Assembly (NCBI GenBank): GCA_025529335.1
Contig: JAMYHX010000039.1
Span: 96,356 to 160,355, forward strand
Direction: 5' to 3'
Length of the DNA: 64,000 nt
Source: Rhizopus sp. PT2906
Lineage: Eukaryota > Mucoromycota > Mucoromycetes > Mucorales > Rhizopodaceae
Position numbers and translations under genes: made by a program. Positions 34,773 through 46,475 of the stretch are shown here, in pieces. A model generated the notes under the pieces. The model was not told where the DNA came from, did no database searches, and saw only the letters and a list, made by a program, of their open reading frames with translations. The first letter of the stretch is position 1; every line of letters starts with the position of its first letter.

Positions 34773-36045
34773 ATGGTTGCCGATACTAAATTTTATGATA
34801 TCTTGGGCGTGAGTCCAACTGCTACAGACAGTGAACTCAAGAAGGCTTACAGAAAGCTTGCTTTAAAGTACCATCCAGACAAGGTATTTATATTTTTATA
34901 TTTACTAAATAAGATCTGACCATCTCTTATAGAATCCTGATGCCGGTGACAAATTCAAAGAGATTTCTCATGCTTACGAAATCTTGTCTGATCCCGAAAA
35001 GAGAGAAATCTATGACCAATATGGTGAAGAAGGCTTAAACGGTCAAGGTGGAATGGGCGGTATGAACGCTGAAGATTTGTTCTCTCAATTATTTGGAGGT
35101 GGAGGATTTTTCGGTGGAGGTGGCCGTCGTGGACCTCAAGGACCTCGTCGTGGTAAAGACATGGTGCACCAATTGAAAGTGAGTCTTGAAGACCTTTACC
35201 TTGGAAAGACCAGTAAATTGGCTTTGCAAAAGAATGTACTCTGTAACAAGTGTGATGGCAAAGGAGGCAAAGAAGGTGCAGTTCAAACTTGTAAAGGCTG
35301 TAATGGACAAGGTATCCGTATCATGATGAGACAGATGGGTCCCATGATTCAACAAGTGCAGCAAGCATGTCCTGAATGCCGTGGTACGGGTGAAGTCATT
35401 AACGAAAAGGACCGCTGTAAACAATGTCTGGGTAAAAAGATTGTAACCGAACGAAAGATTCTCGAAGTTCATATCGAACGTGGTATGCGTGGAGGTCAAA
35501 AGATTACATTCTCTGGTGAAGGAGATCAAGCACCTGGTATCATTCCTGGTGATATCATCATCGTTCTTGAAGAAAAGCCTCATCCTCGCTTCACTCGTAA
35601 AGGAGATGACCTCGTTTACGAAGCCAAGATTGATCTTTTGACTGCCTTGGCTGGTGGTCAATTTGCTATACCCCACTTAGATGATCGTGTTCTTTTGGTG
35701 AATGTGATTCCTGGTGAAACGATTCAACCTGACATGGTTAAAGTGATTCCTCATGAAGGTATGCCTATACATCGTATCGACAACCGTGGTCATCTCTTTG
35801 TCAAGTTCACTGTTGAATTCCCTCAATCTAACTGGACAGACGAAGAAACAATCAAAAAGTTGGAAACCATCTTACCTCCTCGTCCCGCATTACCCACATT
35901 TCAAGATAAACATACTGACGACGTTGTCTTGGTGGATGCAGAAGGTTATCAAGCTAGAAATAGTGGTTCATCTCATGCATATCATGAAGATGATGACGAT
36001 GATGATCATCACCATGGCCCCGGTGTCCAATGCGCTCAACAATAA
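34773..36045 (+). CDS. YDJ1: Type I DnaJ/Hsp40 co-chaperone, Ydj1-like, farnesylated
   Basis: Exons 34773-34883 and 34933-36045 give 407 residues. The J domain (FYDILGVSPTATDSELKKAYRK, HPDK) is followed by a G/F region (FGGGGFFGGGGRRG). Then come four CxxC zinc repeats (CNKCDGKG, CKGCNGQG, CPECRGTG, CKQCLGKK) and the two substrate-binding beta domains. A His/Asp-rich tail ends CAQQ, a CaaX box for farnesylation as in Ydj1. The protein stimulates cytosolic Hsp70. The intron falls directly after HPDK. Confidence 0.95.
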
Positions 36046-36274
36046 GAAAAATTATTTAGAATGGCATATAATAAAATTCTCGTTTGAACAAGACACACAC
36101 TGAATTTGCCCAATCACCGTTTATTTTTAGCCAATCATTTAGTCCACGAATTGATCTTTTTTACTTTATGCACGTGTGCGTGTCTGGTTACTGTTGGCAT
36201 AACAAAGCTTAAATAACATTTCCTTGTCTTCTTTTTTCCTTTTTTTTTTTTCTTTTTCTTTTCTACTCTTTTAA

Positions 36275-37372
36275 ATGACTGAAGATATCAACGTAGGTAC
36301 GATTGATCTGAATAAACAAGAACCAAAGCCCAAAGCCACAATTGGGCTTCGACCTTATTTTGCAGAAACAGACAAGAAGTATGTTCAATACCTATTCTAC
36401 TCGACCTATTTCAACCTTGTACCCCAAGCTGTTCGTTTACGACTGCAGTCTCCCTTTCTGATCGCTCTATGGTTGGGTTTCTATGCACTCTTGATCACAA
36501 CAGCAACACGATTAGCCAACAAGTATGAATGGCCATCTATATTGACATTAACATTTCAAGTCTTTGTCACTCTGGTCTCTGTAGGTGGAGGGGTTGTAGG
36601 TCTCTTTTGGTACTTGGACAAGTTTGATGTAACATACAGAGTGGTTGAAGGAATCGAAAATGACTTGAAGGAACCTGATGTTTACTACCGAGGCACACCG
36701 GGTGATATACGTAAAGGTAACTTCTGGGTGCTCACTCTCAATGATGAGATTGTGGGCTGTATCGGCATGGACCATAATCAAGAACCAGTTATTGACCAGA
36801 GTGTGAAAGAAAGCAAGTATGTGAGAGCGTCTGAGCGTCCGAGTACTGCTGATGCCCCCGAGATCCAAGCAGCCGAGTGGAAGAAGACAGCCTATGTGTT
36901 GGCGAAATTAGACGATTGGATTCGATTGGTCTTAGTAGGCGGTTTTGATTTCGTCCGAGACATCTATTTGAAATTGAACAATGTTCAAATTGAAGAACGC
37001 TGCCAAAAGATCTTGTTTGAAGCACATAAGCCTCAGGAGGCCAGCGTCAGACGATTAGCTGTCAAGTTGGAATGCCAGGGCCATGGACTGTCAACCGTAT
37101 TGTTGAAGCGAGTTGCCTTTTGGGCTCATGCACATCAGATAGAGTATCTCTATGCAGAGACGGACGAGTTACAGACAAAGATGGCAGAGATCTTGGAGAA
37201 GAGACACGGCTATAAGCTTGTTTCGAAAGAAAAGCTGGGATATTTCAGAACCAGATCAGTGTATCGTCTCGATGTCAAGCTCTGGATGAGTCAGGAACTC
37301 GAAAAGAGAGCAGAGGAAAAGAGAAGAGAAGATGAATTAAAAGAAGAAGAAGAGTTGAAAGCTTTTGAATAA
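36275..37372 (+). CDS. Membrane-bound GNAT N-acetyltransferase, NAT8-like
   Basis: An intron-free 365-residue protein; the ATG at 36275 follows a pyrimidine-rich promoter tract. Two membrane segments (about residues 60-80, IALWLGFYALLITTA, and 91-112, VFVTLVSVGGGVVGLFWYL) precede a GNAT domain. The domain contains NFWVLTLNDEIVGCIGM and VRRLAVKLECQGHGLSTVLLKR, where QGHGLS is the acetyl-CoA pyrophosphate loop (Q/RxxGxG/A). It ends with RHGYKLVSKEKLGYFRTRSVYRL. An insert of about 80 residues splits the domain. The tail is K/E-rich coiled coil. NAT8-type enzymes acetylate lysines or cysteine conjugates at the ER; the substrate here is unknown. Confidence 0.75.
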   Translation: MTEDINVGTIDLNKQEPKPKATIGLRPYFAETDKKYVQYLFYSTYFNLVPQAVRLRLQSPFLIALWLGFYALLITTATRLANKYEWPSILTLTFQVFVTLVSVGGGVVGLFWYLDKFDVTYRVVEGIENDLKEPDVYYRGTPGDIRKGNFWVLTLNDEIVGCIGMDHNQEPVIDQSVKESKYVRASERPSTADAPEIQAAEWKKTAYVLAKLDDWIRLVLVGGFDFVRDIYLKLNNVQIEERCQKILFEAHKPQEASVRRLAVKLECQGHGLSTVLLKRVAFWAHAHQIEYLYAETDELQTKMAEILEKRHGYKLVSKEKLGYFRTRSVYRLDVKLWMSQELEKRAEEKRREDELKEEEELKAFE

Positions 37373-37529
37373 TTTGTATAATAATAAAGATGTTATAGAC
37401 AATTGTGTAGTTTCTAGACTTTATTATTATTGTGGTTATTATTGCTGTATAAATATATGTTACAATGCTTTTTAGAAAATTGAATGAAATAGTTGGTATG
37501 TTACAAGAATGATTACACAAAGGGAAGCA

Positions 37530-39887
37530 TTAATATCCAACAGCAGACATGATACCATATCCGAGAGTGAAGATCAAGATTGTCACAGCCACACTGACAG
37601 GAATACCGACGATAAGGAAATCCTTGGCCTTAAGATAAGGTTTGCCCGTCTGATCTTCCATCATGATCGCAGACATGTTTGGATAACCTGACACGGGAAG
37701 ACCCATACCGGCGGAGCAAGCAAGGCCTGCACCCATGACGAGCAAATTGGGATGGGGCACAGGTAAGTTCTTGCCGACCTGTTGGACAATAGGCACGATG
37801 ATGAGAGCAGCAACTGTATGAGAGACAAAAGTAGAAAAGACAAGCAAGAGGAAAGCAAAGATGGCAAGGATTGCGATCGGTTGCAGGTTTTGAACACCAT
37901 CCTTGATACGGAGAGCGATATCTTGAAGCAGACCTGAGGAAGTGACGGCGTTACCAAGAGCCATGCCGCCTTGAGCGAGAACGACGACAGACCAGAGGAA
38001 GGCGTTCAGATCGTTCTTGTTTAGGATACCAGTACCAAAAAAGACAAACAATGGGATGGTGGCAATGATGCCTGTGTCACCAATGTGAGACTCGAGTGTA
38101 CTTTCGGCGCACCAGAGAGCGATGGTAAGGATGGTGATGAGCATAATAAAGGCTTGAGTCCAGGTGAACTTGCTGCGAGTTGCCTTGATCTTGTTCAAAT
38201 GAGGCACGGTTCTGTCAGGTCTGTAGATGAGCAATAACAAGCCCCAGCAGATGAAGATACTGATGATGGAGATGGGAAGAGCCACGCCAAACCAGATACC
38301 CCAGCCTGGGTTGGGGTTCATGTATTGCAGGGTAACAATGTTTTGAGGAGAGGAGATGGGTGATGTCATGCCGCCAATACAACTAGCCAAGGCAATACCA
38401 AGCAACAAACAAGGTGCAACGGTTGAACCATTAGGAAGTGTGCGCAAGATAGGATCGATCAGGGAGAAACAAAGGACGGGAGTGGCCACATTGGAGATCC
38501 ACATACATAGAAAAGCAGCTACGATCATGATGGAAAGCAAGACCCAGCGAGGACGTGTACCAGCACGAGAGAGGACATGAGTAGCAAAGGCTTTGGCAAT
38601 ACCATATTTAGACAATGCAGCAGCAAGTGCAAATCCACCAAGGAGCATCATAATTGTTCCGCTAAACATGGATGAAAAGACGGATTTGGATGCAGCCTTT
38701 GCCGTCATTGGTGTTCCGTCTGCATTACACATAATGCCTAGCAGGACAATTAAGAAGGGGATTAAGAGAGAAGTAGCGTAGAGAGGAATAGCTTCAGTAG
38801 CCCACATGACGGCAGCAAAGATGAGTAGAGCAAAGCAGTAGTTTTCTTGGGTATCGTTAAAGATGTTAACGTTGAGAAAGATGGCAAACAGGACAACAGA
38901 CAACAAGAAGAACATGATGCTATGGGCCAGCTCAGCAGGAACTCGGTGTTGCGTGAAAGGGATAGGATAGCTCTTGGATGGCTTGCTTGGCTTGACATGA
39001 GCATCCAGTACTTTACGTTCTTGACTAACCATATCCTTCCAAACAGTGTTACGGTCATAGGCGATTTGATCTCTCAAGTGAGTTTTCATCTGACGGACAG
39101 CGATAGTAACCTGGCCATTACAGAAAGCATCGGCATAAAGGCGTTCAACACGTTCGATTTGAGAACGAAGAACCTGAGTGGTTTGAGGCATGAAAGGTCT
39201 AGAATCAAGCACCATTTTCTTCAAATATTGACTTCTTAAATTTCCGTCGAGAACTTTGTCATGTTTCTTCAAAATCTTGTCAAAGGCCATACGATTGAGC
39301 TCAACATAAGAATCAAGCTCAGACAAGGAAACGTAGAGAGATATCAATTGGGTGCGAAGATCAACTAGCTGCTCAACATATCGATCATGATGACTTTCAG
39401 TACTGAAGCGAGATTCGACAGACATTTTACGGCGGAGTTCTTTATCAGGTACTACTTCTTTGACAGCCAAGTTATGAGTGGAATCTAGCTCAGTCAACGG
39501 AGAATTGTATGGGACATCATGGAAGTTTTGAGTAGGCAATGCCTCAGTCAGGGCTCGAGCGAGTTCATCCAACTGATTGTATAATTCCGATTCCTTTTCA
39601 GAGTAAAAAGTGAACACTTTTTCAAGCTGTAAATCTAACTGGGACATGAACTTGTCTTCTCCATGAGTGATGATAGAACTTGCTTTTTCTTGATCAGTAA
39701 CCGATTGGTTCAAATTATCGACTTTTTCCTTTTCAATTTGAAAAATGATCTTTTTTAATTGATCGTATCTATTATTAAACATGGTTAAAAAGGGGAAGAA
39801 ATATAGAGAATAGGAGTATTCTTACGCAACATAGGAATCAATCCAGTCAGGAACTGCATTAAACTGCAGTGAGTGAGAAAACTTCAT
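37530..39887 (-). CDS. SPX-domain phosphate transporter of the SLC13/DASS family (Pho87/90/91 type)
   Basis: Exons 39887-39826 and 39768-37530 give 766 residues. The first exon encodes MKFSHSLQFNAVPDWIDSYVA, the canonical SPX start, which splices into YDQLKKIIFQIEKEK. SPX helices run to about residue 250 (SLYVSLSELDSYVELNRMAFDKILKKHDK), and sense inositol pyrophosphates. About twelve membrane segments follow, with FALAAALSKYGIAKAFA, CIGGMTSPISSPQNIV (the Na+/solute symporter signature) and GMGLPVSGYPNMSAIM. In yeast Pho87/Pho90 are plasma-membrane and Pho91 vacuolar low-affinity phosphate transporters; which location applies here is undetermined. Confidence 0.9.
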
Positions 39888-41221
39888 TTTTTATATGTAT
39901 GAAGAGAAAAAGAAGGAGGTCAAGCGATAAAGAAATTTCCGGATTATATAAAAAAAGAGTAATTGGAAATCAAACCGTCCCTTTTTATCTCTTTTGAAAA
40001 AAAAAAGAACACTGCCCTTTATATATACAAGTAAATGGAGTTCAAAAAGAAAGGAAATATTTTCAGATATTCAAAGAGCGTAAGCTCTGTATTACACATT
40101 TATAGCTTGTGATTGGTTAGATTAGGTCCTCACACGACACCACGTGTGGTACCTTGACTCCATTTGATTCGTACACTTGCCCTTTTTTCTCTTCCCCTGG
40201 TTTCCATGCCAACAATGACAGCTTCCCTTGATGTAATATATAAAAGTCATTTAATAAATTGAAAAGAAGAAGGGGCAAAGATATGCGTTATAAAGTATTC
40301 AAAATATGAAATTTTTATTAATTCTTTATATGGAAAAGTCAGAAACAAGGTACTATGGAAACCGTTGATCCTCTTCATTAGCCAATCATCTTGGGCACGT
40401 GTATTGAATAACATTTTCAGTGGAGAGAGAGGATTAATACCCCGAAAGATACCAAGAAAAAAACAATGGGTTATTTTTGGGAAATTAAACGAGATCAAGT
40501 TAAATAAAGGCCCGAGAATATGTCAAGAGTTTAACCGCATTATATAATCGTTCTACTCGCCAAGCTCGAAACGTTTGGCACATATTTAAAAATAAATTTA
40601 CTCTTCAAATATAACTCAAACGTCAGAAAATAAATGGTGACCTTGGTGAAGAAGAAAAAAAATGAAGAAAGCGTTTATTGCTCTCCCAGCCGCGCTTCAT
40701 TCTTAGTAATGTATACATCATTTTCCGTAAATAGATTGCACAAATACACATAAAAAGCAAAGATTGCATAACCACTTTATGGCGTAACTGTGTAATCTTT
40801 TACAAAGGCTCTTTATTGAACAAATTTGTAGTTTTGAATAACGACAGAACCCTTGAAGGTCTTCTAAGTAGACATTGTTACATGTTTCAGTTATTCTTGT
40901 GGTTAGATTTTTCTTCTTTTTTATTATTCTCTTTTACATCTTGCTTTTGACCACGGACTAAAAATGATCCATCGGTTAAAGCTCTGAAGAGTATGATGGA
41001 AGATCTACGCATTCATATCCGCGCTATACTGACCTATTTAGTGTAACTATTGTTCATCAAAATCTCTTCTAGGTCATGTTTCTCTCTTCGCAGCTGTTAC
41101 TTCCCATACGTTCCTTGATTTCATGAGCCAGATTCGATCATACAAGAACTGGGGCATAATGATTGCCAATCAATAAAACGACACGATATGCTTGGCTGTC
41201 ACGATAACGCCGTGAAGCAAT
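39888..41221. other. Intergenic stretch, 1.3 kb, no intact gene
   Basis: Contains the pyrimidine-poor 5' region of the SPX transporter and, around 40960-41040, a short coding-like frame (NDPSVKALKSMMEDLRIHIRAIL) without a start or family match, probably a relic. No RNA gene or repeat recognised. Confidence 0.5.
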
Positions 41222-41650
41222 TCAATTCTTTCCAGTATAACTAAGTGATGAACCTGGCAAAGTATCCGAAATAGGATTATTGTAAGCGTGGTAAAGGTGT
41301 ACGTCAGCACAACTCATTTCTCTAATGGATTGGGACGAGAGAACGCTGAATGCTTGACAACAGTTCAGTTTCAGACATGAGAACCCTGAAACAATTACTT
41401 TGGCCACAAGCTTAATTTTAATCATGGACAGATTCACGCCTTTCTGGGAGATCAAGCCAGCAATCATTAATGGATTCTTTAAAAATCAACCAGTTGAAGG
41501 ATAGAAAAGAGATGACTTGAATATCATCCTTGTTACTTGCTGCACTAAATATGTTAGTTTAGCACCTAGTAACACTGTGTCATCGCCAACAGATGCGCCG
41601 GACTCAAAGTACAGTAGCACACTCAACCTGTAAATAAATGCGCTTTTAGA
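41222..41650 (-). pseudogene. Decayed gene of unknown family, single nonsense codon
   Basis: One minus-strand frame stays open from about 41650 to 41222 apart from a TGA at 41488-41486. It reads RLSVLLYFESGASVGDDTVLLGAKL, then TRMIFKSSLFYPSTG, stop, FLKNPLMIAGLISQKGVNLSMIKIKL, ending DTLPGSSLSYTGKN. The TGA could derive from a tryptophan codon. Amino-acid composition looks coding, but no family is recognised. It lies between relic-rich sequence and the S16 promoter, and may be a transposon-derived fragment. Confidence 0.35.
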
Positions 41651-41807
41651 AAGGCTGAATTTGCACCTACAAAATAGCTCAGTCTTTGGATGATTTTTAT
41701 TTGATAAGGCAAGTGTGCCTGTGAACTTGTGTGACGGCTTTTTACAACAGGGTTTAGAAAAACTTGAAGGACTCTTGGGGACTGATTGATCCTTCAACAA
41801 ACAAGCC

Positions 41808-42167
41808 ATGGTTGTCCGCATTCGTCTTGCTCGCCACGGTCGCCGTAACCTACCTTTCTACAACATTGTCGTAGCCAATGCTCGAACAGCTCGTAACAGC
41901 AAACCTATTGAAAAGATTGGAACATATAACCCAATTCCTGACAGAGAAGGAAACAAAATGATCACTTTAAACTTTGAACGTGCCAAGTATTGGTTAACAG
42001 TAGGAGCACAACCATCTGAACCTGTCGAAAAGTTGCTTGTTAAAGTAAGAGTTTTTTACTCAAATGCTCTCTTGTTCATCAACTAAAATGTTAATTAGGC
42101 TGATTTATTACCTCAAGCACCCAAACCTTGGATGGAGACAGCAGCCAAGAAATTTAAGGATTCATAG
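41808..42167 (+). CDS. MRPS16: Mitochondrial ribosomal protein bS16m
   Basis: Exons 41808-42044 and 42099-42167 give 101 residues. MVVRIRLARHGRRNLPFYNIVVAN, KPIEKIGTYNPIPDREG, NFERAKYWLTVGAQPSEPVEKLL and ADLLPQAPKPWMET match bacterial and mitochondrial S16 over the full length. As in many mitochondrial S16 proteins there is no cleavable presequence before the conserved start. The intron lies near the C-terminus. Confidence 0.93.
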
Positions 42168-42685
42168 ACGATTAATACCAATCAACGCTTTTGTATAGGA
42201 GAACAAGTCTGTTTATTAGAATAAATGTACATTTGTGCTTAAGACTCAACAATCATTTTCAATAAAAAGAAGTAATTACATGATGTGTCGATATTGAATG
42301 AATTGTCTCCAGCTATAGGAATAATAATCTTTTTTAAGGCTGTCTGCATTATCAAAGACTATATTTATAATAGCAAAAACCGTTGCTGTTTATTATAAGA
42401 CATCTTTACAAAGGTAATATTGTTTGATTCGAACTTTCTACTTGTAATCTTTTCTTATCTTGGCCTTCTGATTGGAAGCAAGACACTTGTTCAGGCTTTG
42501 TATTCAAGTAAGCTCTATTGAGAGACACATACCCTCAATGTTCTGAACAAGCAACCATATCTCCTGAACGTTTAAGCGACAGAATTAGTACTCCGGATCG
42601 TGGAAAAATAGAAATTCCACAAAGAATAAATGCCTGTTCTATATTCCATTGTATTTCTTTTCTATTCACTGCCCTACACATTAAC
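42168..42685. other. Spacer between S16 and the rhodanese-dioxygenase gene
   Basis: A frame is open upstream of the annotated start (from 42518) but its residues do not look family-like and precede a good mitochondrial presequence at 42686. No other feature. Confidence 0.5.
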
Positions 42686-44359
42686 ATGTTACGATCCATC
42701 TTGCACAAAAGTCAGCCCTTTGTTGCATATCGCTTTTATTCTACATCAAGATCAGCCAAACAGATCACCTCCAGTCAACTGACAGAGTGGATGAATCAAA
42801 AGAAGTTGTACTCGGACATGATTATAGTCGATGTTCGAGAACGATCTGAAATTGAAGAAAAAGGCAAGATCAAGGGTGCATTGAACATTCCCTTTAGTCT
42901 ATCAGCCGAGTTATTCAAAGGAGCATTGGGTGAATTTAATAAAGAGATGCCCGTATGTAGTTAAAGATGTGTATGAATGATTGACTCACACTTTTGTCAC
43001 AGATCATCTTTCATTGTCGAGGAGGACGCCGCAGTGATGAGGCTGCTTTGATGGCAGAAAAGCTAGGATATAAGGATTGCTATAGTCTGGTAGGCGGAAT
43101 TGAAGCGTGGCAGGGCCCTGTACAAGCCTTCATGAACAACCATTCCCCTTGGGTTCACACGATACTCGAAAAAGAAACAGAAACTGCTCAATATATCGTG
43201 ACAGATTTTGGTAACACACAACGTTAAATCGTATGATTTGTGTAATACTCATAGTCTCTATAGCAACCAAGGAAGCTTATATCATTGATCCTGTTCTTGA
43301 TTATGACCCATTTGCTTCCAAAGTACACACAGCAACTGCAGATAATCTTTTGAGGTTCATTGAAGGTTATGAGTTAAATGTAACCAAGATTATTGAGACT
43401 CATGTTCATGCTGTAAGTTAAAGATGAATACGGGTTGTAGTCATAATAACACTACATAGGACCATTTATCTTCTGCATTTTACTTGAAGCAAAAGCTACC
43501 TTCTAAAGTATGAGCACAATATGTTTATATATATATTGTATAATTGACTTTTTTCTATTTAGCCTGAGGTTTGTATTGGTGCCAATGTGACCAAAGTACA
43601 GAAGGCCTTTGGTGAAAGATATAACTTAGGCTTGGACGAATTAAGTCCAACAGGCGAGCAATTCGATGTGCTTACTTCAGACGGCATGCAGTGGACCCTG
43701 GGTAAGGATATTCACTGTAGTGTTATCTCTACGCCTGGTCATACACCTGCTTGTATGTCCTATCGTTTGGGTGATGCTGCCTTTGTAGGAGACACCCTGT
43801 TTATGGTAAACATAAAAAGATCCTGAGGCTTTGTGTTTGTCTTATTCACCTTTATTGTAGCCTGATATAGGTACTGCTCGCTGTGATTTCCCTGGTGGAA
43901 GTGTCAAAGATATGTATGAAAGTATACATAAAATGTATAGCCAATGGCCAGATGATACAAGGATCTATGTTGGTCACGATTACCCTGGTTCACATCGCTC
44001 GGTGAGTTAAAAAAACAACGCATCATTTATGTTTCCTAATACTCCACATTCAGTATGAGTTTATGACATTATTGCAACAACATAAAAAATCAAACAAGAT
44101 GATTAACGAAAATGTGAGCTTAGAAGAGTATTCAAAGATGCGTCAAGAAAGAGATAAAGCATTAAGAGCTCCTCGTTATATTCACCCCTCCATTCAAGTA
44201 AGTCCCTGCAAAAAGCATAGCATGGCATTTAATGATATTGTTTTTTTGTTTATTTAGACAAACTTGAGAGGAGGTATTTTGCCTACACCTGAAGTATCTA
44301 TTCATGATAAAAAGACACTTTATCAATTCTTTAAGATTCCCATTAGATGGGATAAGTAA
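42686..44359 (+). CDS. Rhodanese-persulfide dioxygenase (ETHE1-like) fusion, mitochondrial
   Basis: Multi-exon gene. MLRSILHKSQPFVAYRFYSTS is a mitochondrial presequence. A rhodanese domain follows (IIVDVRERSEIEEKGKIKGALNIPF, active site FHCRGGRRSDEAA with catalytic Cys, GGIEAWQGP). After a short linker comes a metallo-beta-lactamase-fold ETHE1 domain. It has ATKEAYIIDPVLDYD, ETHVHADHLSSAF (HxHxDH iron ligands, joined by splicing), STPGHTPACMSY, FVGDTLF, then TARCDFPGG and VGHDYPG. ETHE1 oxidises glutathione persulfide to sulfite, and rhodanese transfers sulfane sulfur, so one chain could do both steps of mitochondrial sulfide oxidation. Known bacterial fusions usually place rhodanese after the dioxygenase; here it comes first. 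Ends KIPIRWDK. Confidence 0.87.
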
Positions 44360-44432
44360 TAGGCTTATTTAACCTTGGCTATGCTGTGTACCATTTCCTA
44401 TTTTTATCCTATTAATAAACAATTCCCTATCA

Positions 44433-46018
44433 TTATATAGTATAGTTTACCTCTTTAGAAATCAAATGGCAGGTCTTTTCTATCAAGTTTAATAATGAGT
44501 TTATATCGCTTGACCAATCATTCAGTATCTGATTAGCATCTCTCTTGGGCTGGAAGTTGATGATGCCAGCAATGCGATCAATACGAGCGTAAATAGTCTT
44601 TGTCACAACCAACTTGGATAAAAACTCTTCTGTATCTTTTTCGTTCAAGTCAAGCAACTGAGTCAATCGCTTGGTTGTGATTCTTGTATAGTACTTTGCA
44701 ATAACTCGAATATTATGCTCGATCACTCGATGATGGAATTCCTTCCATCTCTTTTGTCCTTCTTCAGTTGATCGATTGAAAGCTATAGACTGAGAAAGCA
44801 ATGAGCCATATGTTTGTTCAATAGAGACCCATCTCATGATCTCTGTTGTAACAAAGAGTTTGGCAAGTTCTTGGTATTGAGAAATCTGTGCTAACTTGGG
44901 GTCTTGATATAATCGGTGCAGTAAATCAGACTGTTCGTTATCAAAGGGTGCTAGAATGACAAATAAGACAGCATTCTCAAGTGCATGCTTCCATTTTATC
45001 TCATCCTGTTGAATTGATTCTGACTCGTAGATTTGTTTGTAGTATTTGTGAACGTTCAAGTACTGGTCCTCATGTAATGCGTGCTGGATCATCAATTCAT
45101 AGAATCTTAGCTTGAGATCCTACAAGTCACTATTAGATAAACATATCAATACTGTCATCATGACTTGCCTCTGCTTCCTTATCCTGAAAGAACTTGGTGT
45201 TGATCTTTTTAGAGATAATTTGAGTTCTGACATAATCATGCTTGGCTAAGCACAATCTCATTTGTTCCAGAATAAAGTCGACTTTTTCACGTTTGTCCAT
45301 AGAACCAAAGGTTTCGACTTGAAGTTCTTGAAGAATATCTGCTGCTTCCGTGATATTTCCTTCATCTTCGCGAATCTTTGATAAAAGTCGCGTAATACGT
45401 GCACGTTCAACTTCAACGTAAATCTAGTCATAGGTTTGCATAAGAGCACATACAATGCATTCATTTTCTTACCTTTCCATCAGTAACAGTACGAAGCGTG
45501 TTGATCAATTCGAGCTTTGTTTCCATGTTGGGCGTAGAATCAAGATAGGTCATGGCTTCTTGGACCATTTTAGTTGTAGCCTACAATTTACAATTAGTGG
45601 TGCTCATTCTTTACAGCCTGTTTACATACAGCTTTAAGTTGACCGTGCTTCTTTGAGAGTAAAACGATTTGCTCGTTCAAGAGCTTCCAATCTTTGACTT
45701 CAAAGCACAATTTGATCACTTGCACAAGAATACGACCTGTAGATGCTTGATCAGCAGCCTAATAAGTATTGCACTGTTAGTACAATAGATCTTGCTTGCA
45801 ATTGTATCTATTTACATTTCTAGCTTGTTTTTCTAATGACAATAATTTCTCAAGAGCTTCGTTTATTTTGCCTTGCTACATGTAGATTGCGCGGTTATTC
45901 AGTGTATACACAATAGACTAAGGGAACTTACTTTTGTCAAAGCTTCGGTTTCTGGTAAGAGAGCATCAACTTGAGGACTATAGTCCTTGTCCATTTTTTC
46001 TAATCTTCCTTCAGACAT
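44433..46018 (-). CDS. RPN5: 26S proteasome lid subunit Rpn5/PSMD12
   Basis: Six or so exons. It begins MSEGRLEKMDKDYSPQVDALLPE. Helical repeats follow: QGKINEALEKLLSLEKQAR, ILVQVIKLCFEVKDWKLLNEQIVLLSKKHGQLKA, ATTKMVQEAMTYLD. Then comes the block around DGKIYVEVERARITRLLSKIREDEGN. The C-terminal PCI domain contains EHNIRVIAKYYTRITTKRLTQLLDL and KLVVTKTIYARIDRIAGIINF. These are the Rpn5 signatures. The subunit scaffolds the lid beside Rpn11. Length (about 440) and the closing QILNDWSSDINSLLNLIEKTCHLI fit the family. Confidence 0.93.
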
Positions 46019-46439
46019 GATTTATTTCGAATAAAAAAGGGTGTAATTCAGCATACTGCATTTGTGTGTCTTTTGAACTGATTACGAACACTTGGGACAC
46101 TAGGCCACGTCATTCAATTTAAAACAGCGACCGGTTCAGTCAATGGCGTTGACAAATACCCACAAGAATAATAACCAAGTAGGAACTTGAGTAAAATTTG
46201 GCAGTACACTATTCCCAGAAAGTAGTGTTGTTCCAAGATGTCGTGTTTTATATATCTTGTATTATAAATTTTCGAATTATGCGACATTATTTGTAGAAAA
46301 AACTGTAAATGGTTTAAGAATTGGATGTTTATTTTATAATGGAAAAAAAAGACAAGACAGAATTATTGCTGTCTAGCAGGCCTTGATTGAGGTACAGAAC
46401 AGACGTTTTCTACAATTGATATTGATTGTCTTAATGCGC
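46019..46439. other. RPN5 5' region and spacer
   Basis: Spacer between RPN5 and the MULE relic. No gene-like frame. Confidence 0.5.
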
Positions 46440-46475
46440 TTATCAGATTATCTAAGCCTCTGGATTATTCTTCAA

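Noticed and set aside
35089..35676. 195-residue open frame antisense to the DnaJ gene
   Set aside because: It mirrors the zinc-repeat region of a certain gene and has no family features; a shadow frame.
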